Below are positions 50,818-59,932 of a stretch of 64,000 bases of DNA, piece after piece (position 1 is the stretch's first letter; every line of letters starts with the position of its first letter). Made by a program: the position numbers and the translations under genes. Source of the DNA: Paenibacillus psychroresistens (GTDB taxonomy: Bacteria > Bacillota > Bacilli > Paenibacillales > NBRC-103111). Location: contig NZ_CP034235.1 in assembly GCF_009728935.1 (NCBI RefSeq), positions 3,758,001 through 3,822,000 of the forward strand, written 5' to 3'. The notes under the pieces are model-generated. The model saw only the letters and a list, made by a program, of their open reading frames with translations, had not been told where the DNA came from and searched no databases.

Positions 50818-51588
50818 ATGAGTTCGATTCATAAATGGCAGCCGGAATTATACGACAACAAATTAGGATTTGTTTCACAATTCGGCAAAGGTGTAGTGGA
50901 GCTGCTTAATCCTCAATCGGGAGAAAGAATTCTTGATTTGGGCTGTGGGACGGGTGATTTGAGTTCAGAGATTTCCAAATGTGGAGCAAAGGTAGTGGGG
51001 ATGGATTTATCAGCTACTATGATTGAGCAGGCAAAAAGAAAATATCCAGACATTGATTTCGTTATTGGAAATGCTGAAGAGTTTGAGTTCAAGCATTCTT
51101 TTGACGCTGTATTCTCTAATGCTTCGTTACATTGGATAAAGAATGCAGCTAAAGTCATTTCCTGTGTTAAGAATGCCTTAGCAAAAGATGGACGTTTTGT
51201 TGTGGAATTTGGCGGGAAAGGCAATGTGGAGAAAATTGTAGAAGCCATTTCTAAAATTTTAGCTCGAGATTATGGAATCGATGCTAGTGCGTTTAACCCA
51301 TGGTACTTCCCAAGTATTGGTGAATATAGTAATTTGCTAGAACAGATGGGCTTCAGAGTGACTTATGCTGTACACTTTGATCGGTCAACTAAGCTGGAAG
51401 ATGGCGAGAATGGACTCAATATTTGGCTAGCAGGTCTAGCAGCAGATGAATTTTTTAAAGGTTTCAGCGAAAGCGAAAGAACTGATATTTTTAATAAAGT
51501 ATCGGATCTAGCAAAAAAGGATCTATTTATAGACGGTATTTGGTATGCGGATTATAAAAGATTAAGAATTGTAGCATGGAACGAGTAA
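50818..51588 (+). CDS. Class I SAM-dependent methyltransferase
   Basis: 256 residues. Motif I ERILDLGCGTGDLSSEI, acidic loop VVGMDLSATMIEQAK, motif DFVIGNAEEF, then DAVFSNASLHWIKN. Layout like Tam/UbiE-type small-molecule methyltransferases (the ASLHWI block is typical of trans-aconitate methyltransferase-like proteins). GGGGGAAG ribosome site. Separate from the upstream GNAT. Confidence 0.88.
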   Translation: MSSIHKWQPELYDNKLGFVSQFGKGVVELLNPQSGERILDLGCGTGDLSSEISKCGAKVVGMDLSATMIEQAKRKYPDIDFVIGNAEEFEFKHSFDAVFSNASLHWIKNAAKVISCVKNALAKDGRFVVEFGGKGNVEKIVEAISKILARDYGIDASAFNPWYFPSIGEYSNLLEQMGFRVTYAVHFDRSTKLEDGENGLNIWLAGLAADEFFKGFSESERTDIFNKVSDLAKKDLFIDGIWYADYKRLRIVAWNE

Positions 51589-51686
51589 GAATAATTAATT
51601 GTACAGTCCTCCAAATAATTTATCCTACGTTCATTTTGTTTTAATTATCGAAGTGGATAATAAAGGAAAAAGTATGCGGAGGATTT

Positions 51687-53147
51687 ATGACAATTCGCCT
51701 GAGATTGACTTTGTTATATTCAGGGATACTTGGTCTAGTTTTATTGCTATTCGGTGCGCTCCTATATAATATTTTACATTTCTATATCTACAAAGAACTG
51801 GAACACTCCCTTAAGGAACAAACGGCTGATCTTCAGGAAAATGTTAATTATAAGTTTAGAATTAATTCTACGGGTTGGAGTTTATCCATAAAGCTCGACG
51901 ATTTTGATACCTTGCAATCAGGGATGTATTTGCAGCTTATTAACTTTACGAGTGGTGAGATTGCAAAGTCAATTAACTTAAATGGAGTTGATTTGCCCTT
52001 TTCCACGGAGGGCCATGATCCCAATAAGGGTTACTTTGTAACTGCAAATATTCATAATTCACCATTTTATATTTACAATGATTCGTTGATTATTAATGGA
52101 ACTGAAGTTGGCATCCTACAGGCTGCTTACAATATTAGTGTGATCAGCTTGTTTTTTTCGATTTTAAAATTAGTGCTCGTCGTGTTATCTGTTTTTGTAG
52201 TTTCGATCGCTTCTTATTTGGGATGGTTAGTTTCAAAAAGAGCGTTAAAACCGATTTACAGCTTAATCCGTGAAACGGAACTAATTCAAAATAGCGATGA
52301 TTTAGCGAGAAGAATTCACTACGATAACAAACATGATGAAGTTGGCCTTTTAAGTAAGACGATGAATGGTATGCTTGAACGTATACAGATGATGTATGCA
52401 GTATTAGATGGTTCATATATTACACAGCGCCGTTTTGTAGCTGATGCTTCTCATGAGCTAAGAACTCCACTCACAACTATAAATGGAAATGCAGAATTTC
52501 TTAAAAAGATATGGGGAACTTACCTCCACAATCCTAGCCTGATTGAACTAAAAGAAATTGAAATATCTGTAGAGGCTATTCATGACATAACAGATGAAGC
52601 AATGAAGATGGGCAAATTGGTTAATGATCTCTTGATTCTAGCCCGAACAGATGCTGGGCTGCAGATAGTAAGAACTGAGATTGAATTGAAACCAATTGTT
52701 GAGGCTGTAGTAAGAAAGCTGCAGTTAATTCCAAAGCTGATTGAATGGAAGATGGAGAATCTTGAGATGCTGGATAATCTTCAAGTTATGGGGGATAAGG
52801 ATTATCTACAACAGCTGATTTTCATTATTCTCGATAATGCGTTTAAGTTCACCGAAAATGGCTTAGTTGAGCTTAGAGTATTCAAATTGGCTGATAGAGT
52901 GGGATTAATGATTCGAGATACCGGTATTGGGATGGATCCTAACGAAATTCCCCATATATTTGAAAGATTTTATAGAGCCGACTCCTCAAGGGGGATTACT
53001 CCAGGGACAGGACTAGGATTATCTATTGCAAAATGGATCTTGGATGAGCATCAAGGAACTGTTGAGGTTGTTAGTGAAAAAGGGATTGGAACTTCGATTA
53101 GTATATATCTGCCGATATTAAATCCAGAATCTAATAAATTGGATTAA
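51687..53147 (+). CDS. Sensor histidine kinase without a linked response regulator
   Basis: 486 residues. Membrane segment 1 (LTLLYSGILGLVLLLFGALLY), an outer domain of about 130 residues, segment 2 (LVLVVLSVFVVSIASYLGWLV), HAMP, dimerisation domain with His256 in DASHELRTPL, ATPase with DNAFKF, DTGIGM and GTGLGLSIAKW. This is an OmpR-class kinase that normally lies behind its regulator gene, yet no receiver-domain gene precedes or follows it here. A lipoprotein gene comes next. Confidence 0.9.
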   Translation: MTIRLRLTLLYSGILGLVLLLFGALLYNILHFYIYKELEHSLKEQTADLQENVNYKFRINSTGWSLSIKLDDFDTLQSGMYLQLINFTSGEIAKSINLNGVDLPFSTEGHDPNKGYFVTANIHNSPFYIYNDSLIINGTEVGILQAAYNISVISLFFSILKLVLVVLSVFVVSIASYLGWLVSKRALKPIYSLIRETELIQNSDDLARRIHYDNKHDEVGLLSKTMNGMLERIQMMYAVLDGSYITQRRFVADASHELRTPLTTINGNAEFLKKIWGTYLHNPSLIELKEIEISVEAIHDITDEAMKMGKLVNDLLILARTDAGLQIVRTEIELKPIVEAVVRKLQLIPKLIEWKMENLEMLDNLQVMGDKDYLQQLIFIILDNAFKFTENGLVELRVFKLADRVGLMIRDTGIGMDPNEIPHIFERFYRADSSRGITPGTGLGLSIAKWILDEHQGTVEVVSEKGIGTSISIYLPILNPESNKLD

Positions 53148-53199
53148 GCTGGTAACATTTAACTATTCAGCTTCGTTAAAGAGATGAGGAGTGATAGAA

Positions 53200-53700
53200 A
53201 TGAAAAGAATTTCGCTAAGCTTAACTATATTTGGTCTAGTATTATTAATTCTTTCTGGGTGTAAGGAAGAGGTAATGGGTGATCAAGAAACAGCTAAACA
53301 ATACGTTGAGAAGCTGGGATATAAAATTACTTCCACTAATGAGCAAGTTTATAAATACATAATAGAAAAGGGGACCATGGAAGATACATTGAACCAGCAG
53401 ATATGGGGAGTGCAGCAGATAGAACCCGATAAATATTTTGGCAAGGATATATCCATGTATGGGTTCACAGTTTCAAATCATCCGTTAGAAAAATTATATA
53501 ACTTAAAGACCACTGTATCCATCATGCTTTGCGATGGCAAAGTGATAGGTGGGACATCCTTCCCTGCTGGTAAAGGAGAACAGAGATTACTTGGAGCCGC
53601 ATATACATTAGACGGTAAAACTTTAGAGGAAGCAACCGGGTTAACTTATAAAGAATGGAAAGAGAAATGGCATAAGAAATACGGGAACGCTTCAACTTAG
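53200..53700 (+). CDS. Small lipoprotein of unknown function
   Basis: 166 residues from the ATG at 53200 (GAGGAG upstream). Signal with lipobox LILSGC, then a soluble domain of about 140 residues with no recognised motif (KQYVEKLGYKITS; GGTSFPAGKGEQRLLGAAYTL; TYKEWKEKW). It follows the histidine kinase by 52 bases in the same direction, so it may be its target or ligand-sensing accessory. Confidence 0.75.
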   Translation: MKRISLSLTIFGLVLLILSGCKEEVMGDQETAKQYVEKLGYKITSTNEQVYKYIIEKGTMEDTLNQQIWGVQQIEPDKYFGKDISMYGFTVSNHPLEKLYNLKTTVSIMLCDGKVIGGTSFPAGKGEQRLLGAAYTLDGKTLEEATGLTYKEWKEKWHKKYGNAST

Positions 53701-53771
53701 CTATATATTCTCAAAAGATTAATAGTTACTGTGTTATCCTAATATAAAAAGGACTGAAAGGAGTCTAATTC

Positions 53772-53918
53772 ATGGAAATTACGAAGGCACTAATCATTAC
53801 CGGCCATCAGAAGAGCGAGGAGGCTGGTATGTTAACAGTCGTAGAGATTGTTCTTGAGGCATTCCCAGAGCTTCAAGTAGAATTCATCTGGAGTCCACTC
53901 GCAGTAAAGTACATTTGA
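53772..53918 (+). pseudogene. Remnant resembling the C-terminal end of a Nif3-like protein
   Basis: 48 codons with AAAGGAG nine bases before the ATG. The translation KALIITGHQKSEEAGMLTVV, then LEAFPELQVEFI, recalls the GHxxSEEAGM...FP...V.F segment at the end of Nif3-like dinuclear-metal proteins, where an active-site Glu lies. The rest of the protein, about 200 or more residues, is missing, so it is most likely a deletion remnant that has gained a start. The family match is by pattern only. It might still be expressed as a tiny protein. Confidence 0.45.
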
Positions 53919-53951
53919 TAGTAACTTTATAAACAATGGGGAGATGAGAAA

Positions 53952-54476
53952 ATGGAACAGTTGCGCTATCCAATAGGTCGATTCCAACACCAGCAGCAAC
54001 CAACACAAGAACAACTTAATCAATGGATTATTGAAATCTCAGAAATGCCAAGGGTCCTTAGACTAGTCGTGCAAAATTTAACTTTGGAGCAATTGCAGAC
54101 ACCTTATCGACTGGGTGGCTGGACTATTCAGCAGGTGGTCCACCATATAGAAGATAACGATATGAATGCTTTTATTCGTTTCAAGAGGGCATTAACCGAA
54201 GACAATCCTATATCAGGCTCTTATCATGAGAATTTATGGGCTGAACTCAGTGATTATTTAATTGCTCCGATTGAGCCGTCCTTAATACTTCTCGAAGCTC
54301 TTCATAGCAGATTTGTAATCCTGTTAAATTCTTTGCACGCATCTGACTTTCAGAAGACATTTACAAGTCCAACTCATGGCAATATGACTCTTGAAGTGGC
54401 GACTCATCGATATGCTTGGCATAACCGGCATCATATTGCACAAATTACTTCACTAATCGAACGATCAGGCTGGTAA
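53952..54476 (+). CDS. DinB-family metal-dependent protein, YfiT-type (bacillithiol transferase-like)
   Basis: 174 residues. The N-terminal YPIGRFQ and four-helix bundle follow Bacillus YfiT. The metal ligands are His in QQVVHHIEDNDM and the pair in WHNRHHIAQI. Such proteins use bacillithiol or act as thiol S-transferases in detoxification. GGGAGA ribosome site. It starts a run of small accessory enzyme genes. Confidence 0.88.
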   Translation: MEQLRYPIGRFQHQQQPTQEQLNQWIIEISEMPRVLRLVVQNLTLEQLQTPYRLGGWTIQQVVHHIEDNDMNAFIRFKRALTEDNPISGSYHENLWAELSDYLIAPIEPSLILLEALHSRFVILLNSLHASDFQKTFTSPTHGNMTLEVATHRYAWHNRHHIAQITSLIERSGW

Positions 54477-54506
54477 ACAGAGTAAATAAATGAAGCGAGG
54501 GAGTAT

Positions 54507-54941
54507 ATGGAGAGTGATTATGTTTATAAAGTTACCGCTTATATAACGCGATTTAATAAGGGAAATCAGCAATTATTAGTCTTTAAGGAAAAAGACTATG
54601 AGCATCTCGGTTTTCAAGTTCCTGGTGGAACTGTAGAGAAAAATGAAGATTTACAGGCTGCAATAATTAGAGAGATTAAGGAAGAAGCGGGCATCAACGA
54701 GGTGTCAAACGTTAAATATCTTGGAGAATTTACATACAACATGGAGAAGCCTGACCGCATTATTAAACGTTATTATTATCAAATGCAAGCGGATAGCCCT
54801 GAGTATTTTACACATATCGTACAAAGCGATGATGAGGATAATGGTTGGATTTATGAATATTCCTGGTTAGATTTAAAAGAAAAACCAACTCTATTTAACC
54901 ATTTAGGTGTCCACTTAGATAAAGTTTCTAACCATCTATGA
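54507..54941 (+). CDS. NUDIX hydrolase
   Basis: 144 residues. Nudix box GGTVEKNEDLQAA followed by IREIKEEAGI (GX5EX7REUXEEXGU complete). Flanking VFKEKDYEHLGFQVPGG is typical of small-nucleotide or house-cleaning members. The stop overlaps the next GNAT start (ATGA), and the gene lies 30 bases after the DinB gene. Confidence 0.9.
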   Translation: MESDYVYKVTAYITRFNKGNQQLLVFKEKDYEHLGFQVPGGTVEKNEDLQAAIIREIKEEAGINEVSNVKYLGEFTYNMEKPDRIIKRYYYQMQADSPEYFTHIVQSDDEDNGWIYEYSWLDLKEKPTLFNHLGVHLDKVSNHL

Positions 54942-55417
54942 TAACAATAAAACCTTTGGTACAATCGGATTTTGAATTTTTAATGGACATGCATTATGAA
55001 TCTATTCACATTCTGGAGGACAAGCCTCCCAAACAAGAGCTACTGAATGCACCAAATATAAAAAAATACAGCGATGGATGGGGGAGAACAGGAGATAGGG
55101 CTTTAATTGCGTGGAGTGGCGAGATACCGGTTGGTGCTGTCTGGTATAGATTATTTAACGAAACTAATAAAGGGTATGGATTTGTTGATAATGAAACTCC
55201 AGAGCTGGGTATCGCTATAAGATCAGATTACGTAAAGCAAGGAATTGGAACCGCATTAATGAAAGGGATCATGCAAAAGGCTGAGTTGGAAGGTTATAAT
55301 GCACTTTCTTTAAGTGTTGATCCAGACAATCTGCTGGCGGTTCGATTATATGAAAAGCTTGGCTTTGTGTTTTGTGGGATCTCGGGGACTTCATGGACCA
55401 TGAAAGTAACTCTTTAA
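54938..55417 (+). CDS. GNAT-family N-acetyltransferase
   Basis: 159 residues, coupled to the NUDIX gene by a four-base overlap. Motif A: LGIAIRSDYVKQGIGTALMKGIM; motif B: LSVDPDNLLAVRLYEKLGF. Substrate unknown. This is the third GNAT in the accessory zone. Confidence 0.85.
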   Translation: MITIKPLVQSDFEFLMDMHYESIHILEDKPPKQELLNAPNIKKYSDGWGRTGDRALIAWSGEIPVGAVWYRLFNETNKGYGFVDNETPELGIAIRSDYVKQGIGTALMKGIMQKAELEGYNALSLSVDPDNLLAVRLYEKLGFVFCGISGTSWTMKVTL

Positions 55418-55473
55418 ATAAAACGGCAGCTCGAATGGAAGCATTCGTTGAGATCAGCTAAGGGGAAAAAGCA

Positions 55474-57042
55474 TTGATTAATCAGCAGGAAGACCAAGAG
55501 TTAATCAAACGTGCAAAAAACGGAGATCAAGCAGCTTTTAGTGATCTAGTCATGAAGCATAGATCTAAGGCAGTTGATTGGGCAAGGTCAATTACCCATG
55601 ACTCCTATCTAGCCGAAGACATCGCCCAAAATGCTATTTTGCGATCTTATTTGCACTTGGAATCGCTAGAGCACCCAGACCGATTTCTTCCTTGGCTTCG
55701 CAATATCGTTCGTAATCAGGCAATCGATGTTCTTCGTAAGAATAAGCGTAATAACCTATATATTCATAATTCAGAAATAAATCACACTGTAGATTCGGAT
55801 ACACCTGAAGTCGTAACGCTACATAAGGAATGGATGGAATCTATAAGCTTGCTAATGGAGTCATTGCCAGTTAGAAATCGGCTAATATTCGAAGCTCATT
55901 TCTTTAAACAGCATTCTCCTGATGAAATTGCCGAGGAATTTCAGATGACAATAAGTAATGTCTACAACATCATTTCAAGATCGAAAATAAAACTGCAAGA
56001 GCTGAGATTTAGAAAGGAAACCACCAAATACCTTCAGCAAAAAATGGCACGGAGTCTACTAACAACTCAGCTATTAACTATTCCGAGTTATCGTTCGGCG
56101 TATAGTTCTATGGGACATTTGTTAAATGAATTGATTTCAAATGTGAATGATAATAATTATAGCTTAAGCGATATAATGGGTTTTACCGGCCAAGCATTTC
56201 GAATTCAAACGACGGTCGATTGCGGTTTGAGTGGCAGCTTAATATATGATTGGGGCTGGGTAATGGAAAGGGCATTAATAGCCTTTGGCTTCCAGACTCG
56301 AAGTATAGGACGGCCTGGCAGAGTGCTGACACCAGATATCCTAATTGAAGCCCTGGATATGATCCATTTATCTATTGATCGGGGAATGTCTGTTATAGTT
56401 TGGAATTTAGTTAAATCAGAGTTTGGAGTTATCTACGGTTATAACGATCAGCTGCAACAATTAACCTATCGTAATGCTGTGGAGGAATCCTTGCAGATTT
56501 CTTATGAGAAATTAGGCAGGACTCTCGAAAATCCGGAACTATTCGTAGGGACATTTGAGAATTCGGATAGAATTGAATTTTCTAAGACTCCTAACCTAAT
56601 CCAAGCTTTGAAAACCATTATGGATCATGCCCGAGGCATAGAGCCAGGTGTTGCAGGATATTTCACTGGAATTGCAGCATATGATATTTGGATTGAAGCC
56701 TTTGAGAATGGCCAAGCTCAACCAGTCGGACATGCTTATCAAGTAAGCTTGTTAACCGAAGCAAGGGAGCATGCCGTCCGCTTTTTGAAAAGCTGGGAAG
56801 ATCACCCTCTTATACAAGGGAATTCAGAAATTATACTTTTATGGCATGATGCTATGGATCATTTTCAAATAGTCCATGAGCTCTATGTAACCCTGTATCC
56901 TTCCTATCCTTATGGTATGCCTGGCGTTCAGATGGACATTCGTGAACAGACGATTGATCTCTTAAAAAAGGTAAAGGCAGTTGAAAATAATGGAATAGTG
57001 GCATTAGAAAAAATATATTTACAACTGATTCAAAAAAAGTGA
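55474..57042 (+). CDS. ECF sigma factor fused to a papain/BtrH-like domain
   Basis: 522 residues from a TTG at 55474 with AGGGGAAA upstream. Residues 1-175 are a full ECF sigma: region 2 (AFSDLVMKHRSKAVDWARSI and DRFLPWLRNIVRNQAIDVLRK) and region 4 (LPVRNRLIFEAHFF, DEIAEEFQMTISNVYNIISR). Residues about 200-522 match the free-standing protein at 48083: DIMGFTGQAFRIQ, IYDWGWVMERAL, FGVIYGYND, TGIAAYDIWIEAF. The stand-alone paralogue has cysteines where this copy has SAYSSMGHLL, so a catalytic Cys seems lost and the domain may now be a ligand sensor or regulator of the sigma part. No anti-sigma gene follows. I know no described ECF group with this extension. Confidence 0.85.
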   Translation: MINQQEDQELIKRAKNGDQAAFSDLVMKHRSKAVDWARSITHDSYLAEDIAQNAILRSYLHLESLEHPDRFLPWLRNIVRNQAIDVLRKNKRNNLYIHNSEINHTVDSDTPEVVTLHKEWMESISLLMESLPVRNRLIFEAHFFKQHSPDEIAEEFQMTISNVYNIISRSKIKLQELRFRKETTKYLQQKMARSLLTTQLLTIPSYRSAYSSMGHLLNELISNVNDNNYSLSDIMGFTGQAFRIQTTVDCGLSGSLIYDWGWVMERALIAFGFQTRSIGRPGRVLTPDILIEALDMIHLSIDRGMSVIVWNLVKSEFGVIYGYNDQLQQLTYRNAVEESLQISYEKLGRTLENPELFVGTFENSDRIEFSKTPNLIQALKTIMDHARGIEPGVAGYFTGIAAYDIWIEAFENGQAQPVGHAYQVSLLTEAREHAVRFLKSWEDHPLIQGNSEIILLWHDAMDHFQIVHELYVTLYPSYPYGMPGVQMDIREQTIDLLKKVKAVENNGIVALEKIYLQLIQKK

Positions 57043-57105
57043 TAGATTTTATATCCCACAAACGTCTATAAACTGAAGTTAACTTTATTCTAGGAGGAAA
57101 AAAAA

Positions 57106-57867
57106 ATGCAAACATCAAATGCACAAGGATCTGGAATAAAATCGGTTGGCAGTGCTATTCTACACGTACGTAATTTGAACTTAATGGTCAGCTGGTACGG
57201 GGACATCTTGGGTACTCCAATAACAGAAATTGAATCAGAAACGCCTTATTATGTATTCGAAATGATTAATGGTGTTAATTTAATGCTTGATGATCATCGT
57301 TTTATGCAGGATCAAGCCAAACATCCCATTTTCATGCTAAATACTATGGACATTGAGGCAAGCTATAATTGGGCTAAACAAAACGAGATTACGATAAATT
57401 TAGAAATTCAACATGTTCACCCTGGTTTGTCTTATTTTAATATTAGCGATTCAGAAGGCAATGTAATGATGATCATTCAATCAAATTGGGTAAATCCCAA
57501 TTCGCAACAATTAAATGAGTTGGATAAACCGATTGTTAACCACATTAATTCTATCGTAGTGCCTGTAACAGATTTAAAACGAGCTACAGAATGGTATGCC
57601 CATTTGCTTGGACATGTTATTAAACCAGATCGTCAGACTGGAGGTCCGATTTATTGGTTTGATATGGAAAACGGAACAGGGGTTTTATTGGATGATAATC
57701 GAAGCAATGGTTACTGTGAAAAGTATCCTACCTTTATGTTGAAGGGGCCAGATATAGAGGAAGCATATCGGTTTATTGTCAGTAAAAACATTAAGACTCT
57801 TACAGAAGTTGAATTTGACAATCATTTTTTTATTAGCGATCCAGAGGGGAATTCAATTATTATCTGA
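57106..57867 (+). CDS. Two-domain VOC (glyoxalase/dioxygenase-fold) protein
   Basis: 253 residues built of two vicinal oxygen chelate modules: first VGSAILHVRNLNLMVSWYGDILG...FNISDSEGNVMMI, then NSIVVPVTDLKRATEWYAHLLGH...FFISDPEGNSIII. Metal-binding His/Glu occur in each half only partly (first-strand His is ILHVRN; second copy has NSIVVPV). It could be a resistance or dioxygenase-like enzyme. AGGAGG ribosome site, 63 bases after the sigma fusion. Confidence 0.85.
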   Translation: MQTSNAQGSGIKSVGSAILHVRNLNLMVSWYGDILGTPITEIESETPYYVFEMINGVNLMLDDHRFMQDQAKHPIFMLNTMDIEASYNWAKQNEITINLEIQHVHPGLSYFNISDSEGNVMMIIQSNWVNPNSQQLNELDKPIVNHINSIVVPVTDLKRATEWYAHLLGHVIKPDRQTGGPIYWFDMENGTGVLLDDNRSNGYCEKYPTFMLKGPDIEEAYRFIVSKNIKTLTEVEFDNHFFISDPEGNSIII

Positions 57868-58023
57868 AATAAGCTATAAAAAAGCTATATCTTATATTCG
57901 TTATTCAATAATCACCTGAAAATCCAAAAATAACTGCGAAAATTGGCGAATGATGGTACTATTATGGTGCCATTATTTTATTTTGCTTATTTTCACAATA
58001 AACACAAAAAGGGGATTATTTGG

Positions 58024-59460
58024 GTGGATAACGAACAGAAAACAGAGATTAAAGAGTTAGAAATGGAAGAAATAAGTCCAGTCACAGTGGAGAAAAAATT
58101 ATTTAAAAGCAAAGCTTTTATTATTAGTTCGCTTATTGTCTTGATTCTAATAATTGGTAGTTTATATTTTTACTTTGTCAAAGGTTCTAAAGAGCAGACA
58201 ATGGAAATTTTCAAGACAATATGTACAAATTTGGCTAGCGTTGAAGTGAACGATAAATGGGGTTACATCAATGACACAGGTGAAGAATTAATTGCACCTA
58301 AATTCGACAGAGCTGAAGATTTTCAAGATGGAATAGCTAAGGTTAATATAGGTGGTAAGCTTGATGAATACCAATTTACTGGAGGTAAATGGGGCTTTAT
58401 TAACATAAAAGGCCAAATGGTTATAAATGCACAATTCGAAGTGGTATCTGATTTTTCTGAAGATATAGCAAGTTACAAATTGGATGATAAATGGGGCTAT
58501 ATAAACAAAGTTGGGAAGACAATCATTCCTCCAACCTATGATGAAACCACAGATTTCCATGAAGGAGTAGCCATGGTCAAAATAGGTGATGTTTATGGAG
58601 TAATAAATAATACCGGAAAAATGATCGTGAATCCTGAATTTCAGGAAGCTTTTGGATTTTGGGAAGGTTTGTCTAAAGTGAAAAAAGAGGATAAATGGGG
58701 TTACTTGAATACAGATGGCAGCTTTGCAATCAAGCCCATTTATGATGATTTAGGCGGCTTTTATGATGGATTAGCATTCGTTAATCTTGGTGGAGTTTAT
58801 GATGAGGATGAATATGGTGTTGTAGGCGGTAAATGGGGATTTATTGATAATACCGGAAAAATTGCTGTGAATTTACAGTTTGACGAAGTAAAGGACTTTC
58901 AAAATGGCCTTGCTGCTGTAAAATTGAGTGATAAATGGGGCTATATCAATGATAAAGGTGACATAGTAATCAATCCTCAATTTGATAATGCAGATATGTT
59001 TAATGAAGGTCTTGCGGCAGTGGAAATAAACGAGAAATGGGCATTTATTGATTCAAAAGGAAATATCGCTATCAATCCCCAATTTGATGATACAGAATCT
59101 TTTGATAGATCACTGTATGGTGCTATGCAATTCCATGATGGATTGGCTGCAGTAAAGCAAGGTGACCAATGGGGATATATTGATAAAAAAGGTAAATATG
59201 TGGTACTACCCATTTATGATAAAGCTGAACGATTCTATAACGGATATGCGATCGTGACTACGGATGACAGAAAAGGGTATATGGATACAAAAGGTAAAAT
59301 AATCATTAATCCTCAATTTGATACGGCAAGTCAGTTTTACGGTAAATTAACAGAAGTTAGCGTAGGCGAATCGTTTGGGTTTATTGATAAAAAAGGAAAA
59401 TATATTGTAAATCCAATTTACAGTAATACGGGTAGTTTTTGCAGAGTAGAGTATTTATAA
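58024..59460 (+). CDS. Membrane-anchored WG-repeat protein
   Basis: 478 residues from the GTG at 58024, eight bases after AAAGGGGA; an upstream in-frame ATG at 57943 lacks a site. About 25 cytoplasmic residues, one membrane segment (AFIISSLIVLILIIGSLYFYF), then an outer domain of 11 WG repeats of about 34-45 residues, unit pattern KWGYIN..G...I.P.FD....F..GLA.V. Repeats 4, 8, 10 and 11 deviate at the WG dipeptide. Such beta-repeat domains usually bind proteins or carbohydrate at the surface. A lipoprotein gene follows 15 bases later. Confidence 0.88.
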   Translation: MDNEQKTEIKELEMEEISPVTVEKKLFKSKAFIISSLIVLILIIGSLYFYFVKGSKEQTMEIFKTICTNLASVEVNDKWGYINDTGEELIAPKFDRAEDFQDGIAKVNIGGKLDEYQFTGGKWGFINIKGQMVINAQFEVVSDFSEDIASYKLDDKWGYINKVGKTIIPPTYDETTDFHEGVAMVKIGDVYGVINNTGKMIVNPEFQEAFGFWEGLSKVKKEDKWGYLNTDGSFAIKPIYDDLGGFYDGLAFVNLGGVYDEDEYGVVGGKWGFIDNTGKIAVNLQFDEVKDFQNGLAAVKLSDKWGYINDKGDIVINPQFDNADMFNEGLAAVEINEKWAFIDSKGNIAINPQFDDTESFDRSLYGAMQFHDGLAAVKQGDQWGYIDKKGKYVVLPIYDKAERFYNGYAIVTTDDRKGYMDTKGKIIINPQFDTASQFYGKLTEVSVGESFGFIDKKGKYIVNPIYSNTGSFCRVEYL

Positions 59461-59475
59461 AATTGGAGGACTCCA

Positions 59476-59910
59476 ATGAACAAGGTCATAAAAGTGTTTT
59501 TGATCATTATCTGTACTGTGTCATTGGTTTCATGCAGTCGCTCCTATAATCCAGCTAAAGCGACAAAACGCGGTGACATTGTGGATATACACGGGAAAGT
59601 TACAAATGAAGCAAGATTGGATATATTCATTAATAGCGTTAAAGATAAGAAAATGGATAAAATCCGTATTACTCGCTATACGATTGAAGGAGATCCGTTA
59701 TACTTTGATTTTACTTATGATGGGCAAACAATTAAATATAAGTATGATAACTCTAATGATAAGTTTGGTTCCAGCGATGTAAGGAGTACGGTTTGTAAGG
59801 ATTTTACTAAAACGGAAGAAGCCAAAATGATTAATTACAAATTAGAAGGATGTTCCGGTAAAAATGCTGATATTGGTGCTGGATTCGGCTTCAGTATAAA
59901 TAAAGAATAA
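59476..59910 (+). CDS. DUF4362-like lipoprotein
   Basis: 144 residues, TTGGAGGA site. Signal with lipobox VSLVSCS. The soluble domain follows the DUF4362 pattern: YNPAKATKRGDIVDIHGKV, DKIRITRYTIEGDPLYFD, KYKYDNSNDKFG, and a Cys-x-Cys-like pair (TVCKD; EGCSG) that may form a disulfide. It is in the same unit as the WG-repeat protein, so the pair may act together outside the membrane. Confidence 0.8.
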   Translation: MNKVIKVFLIIICTVSLVSCSRSYNPAKATKRGDIVDIHGKVTNEARLDIFINSVKDKKMDKIRITRYTIEGDPLYFDFTYDGQTIKYKYDNSNDKFGSSDVRSTVCKDFTKTEEAKMINYKLEGCSGKNADIGAGFGFSINKE

Positions 59911-59932
59911 GGCAGATGAACTTAAACTCAGA

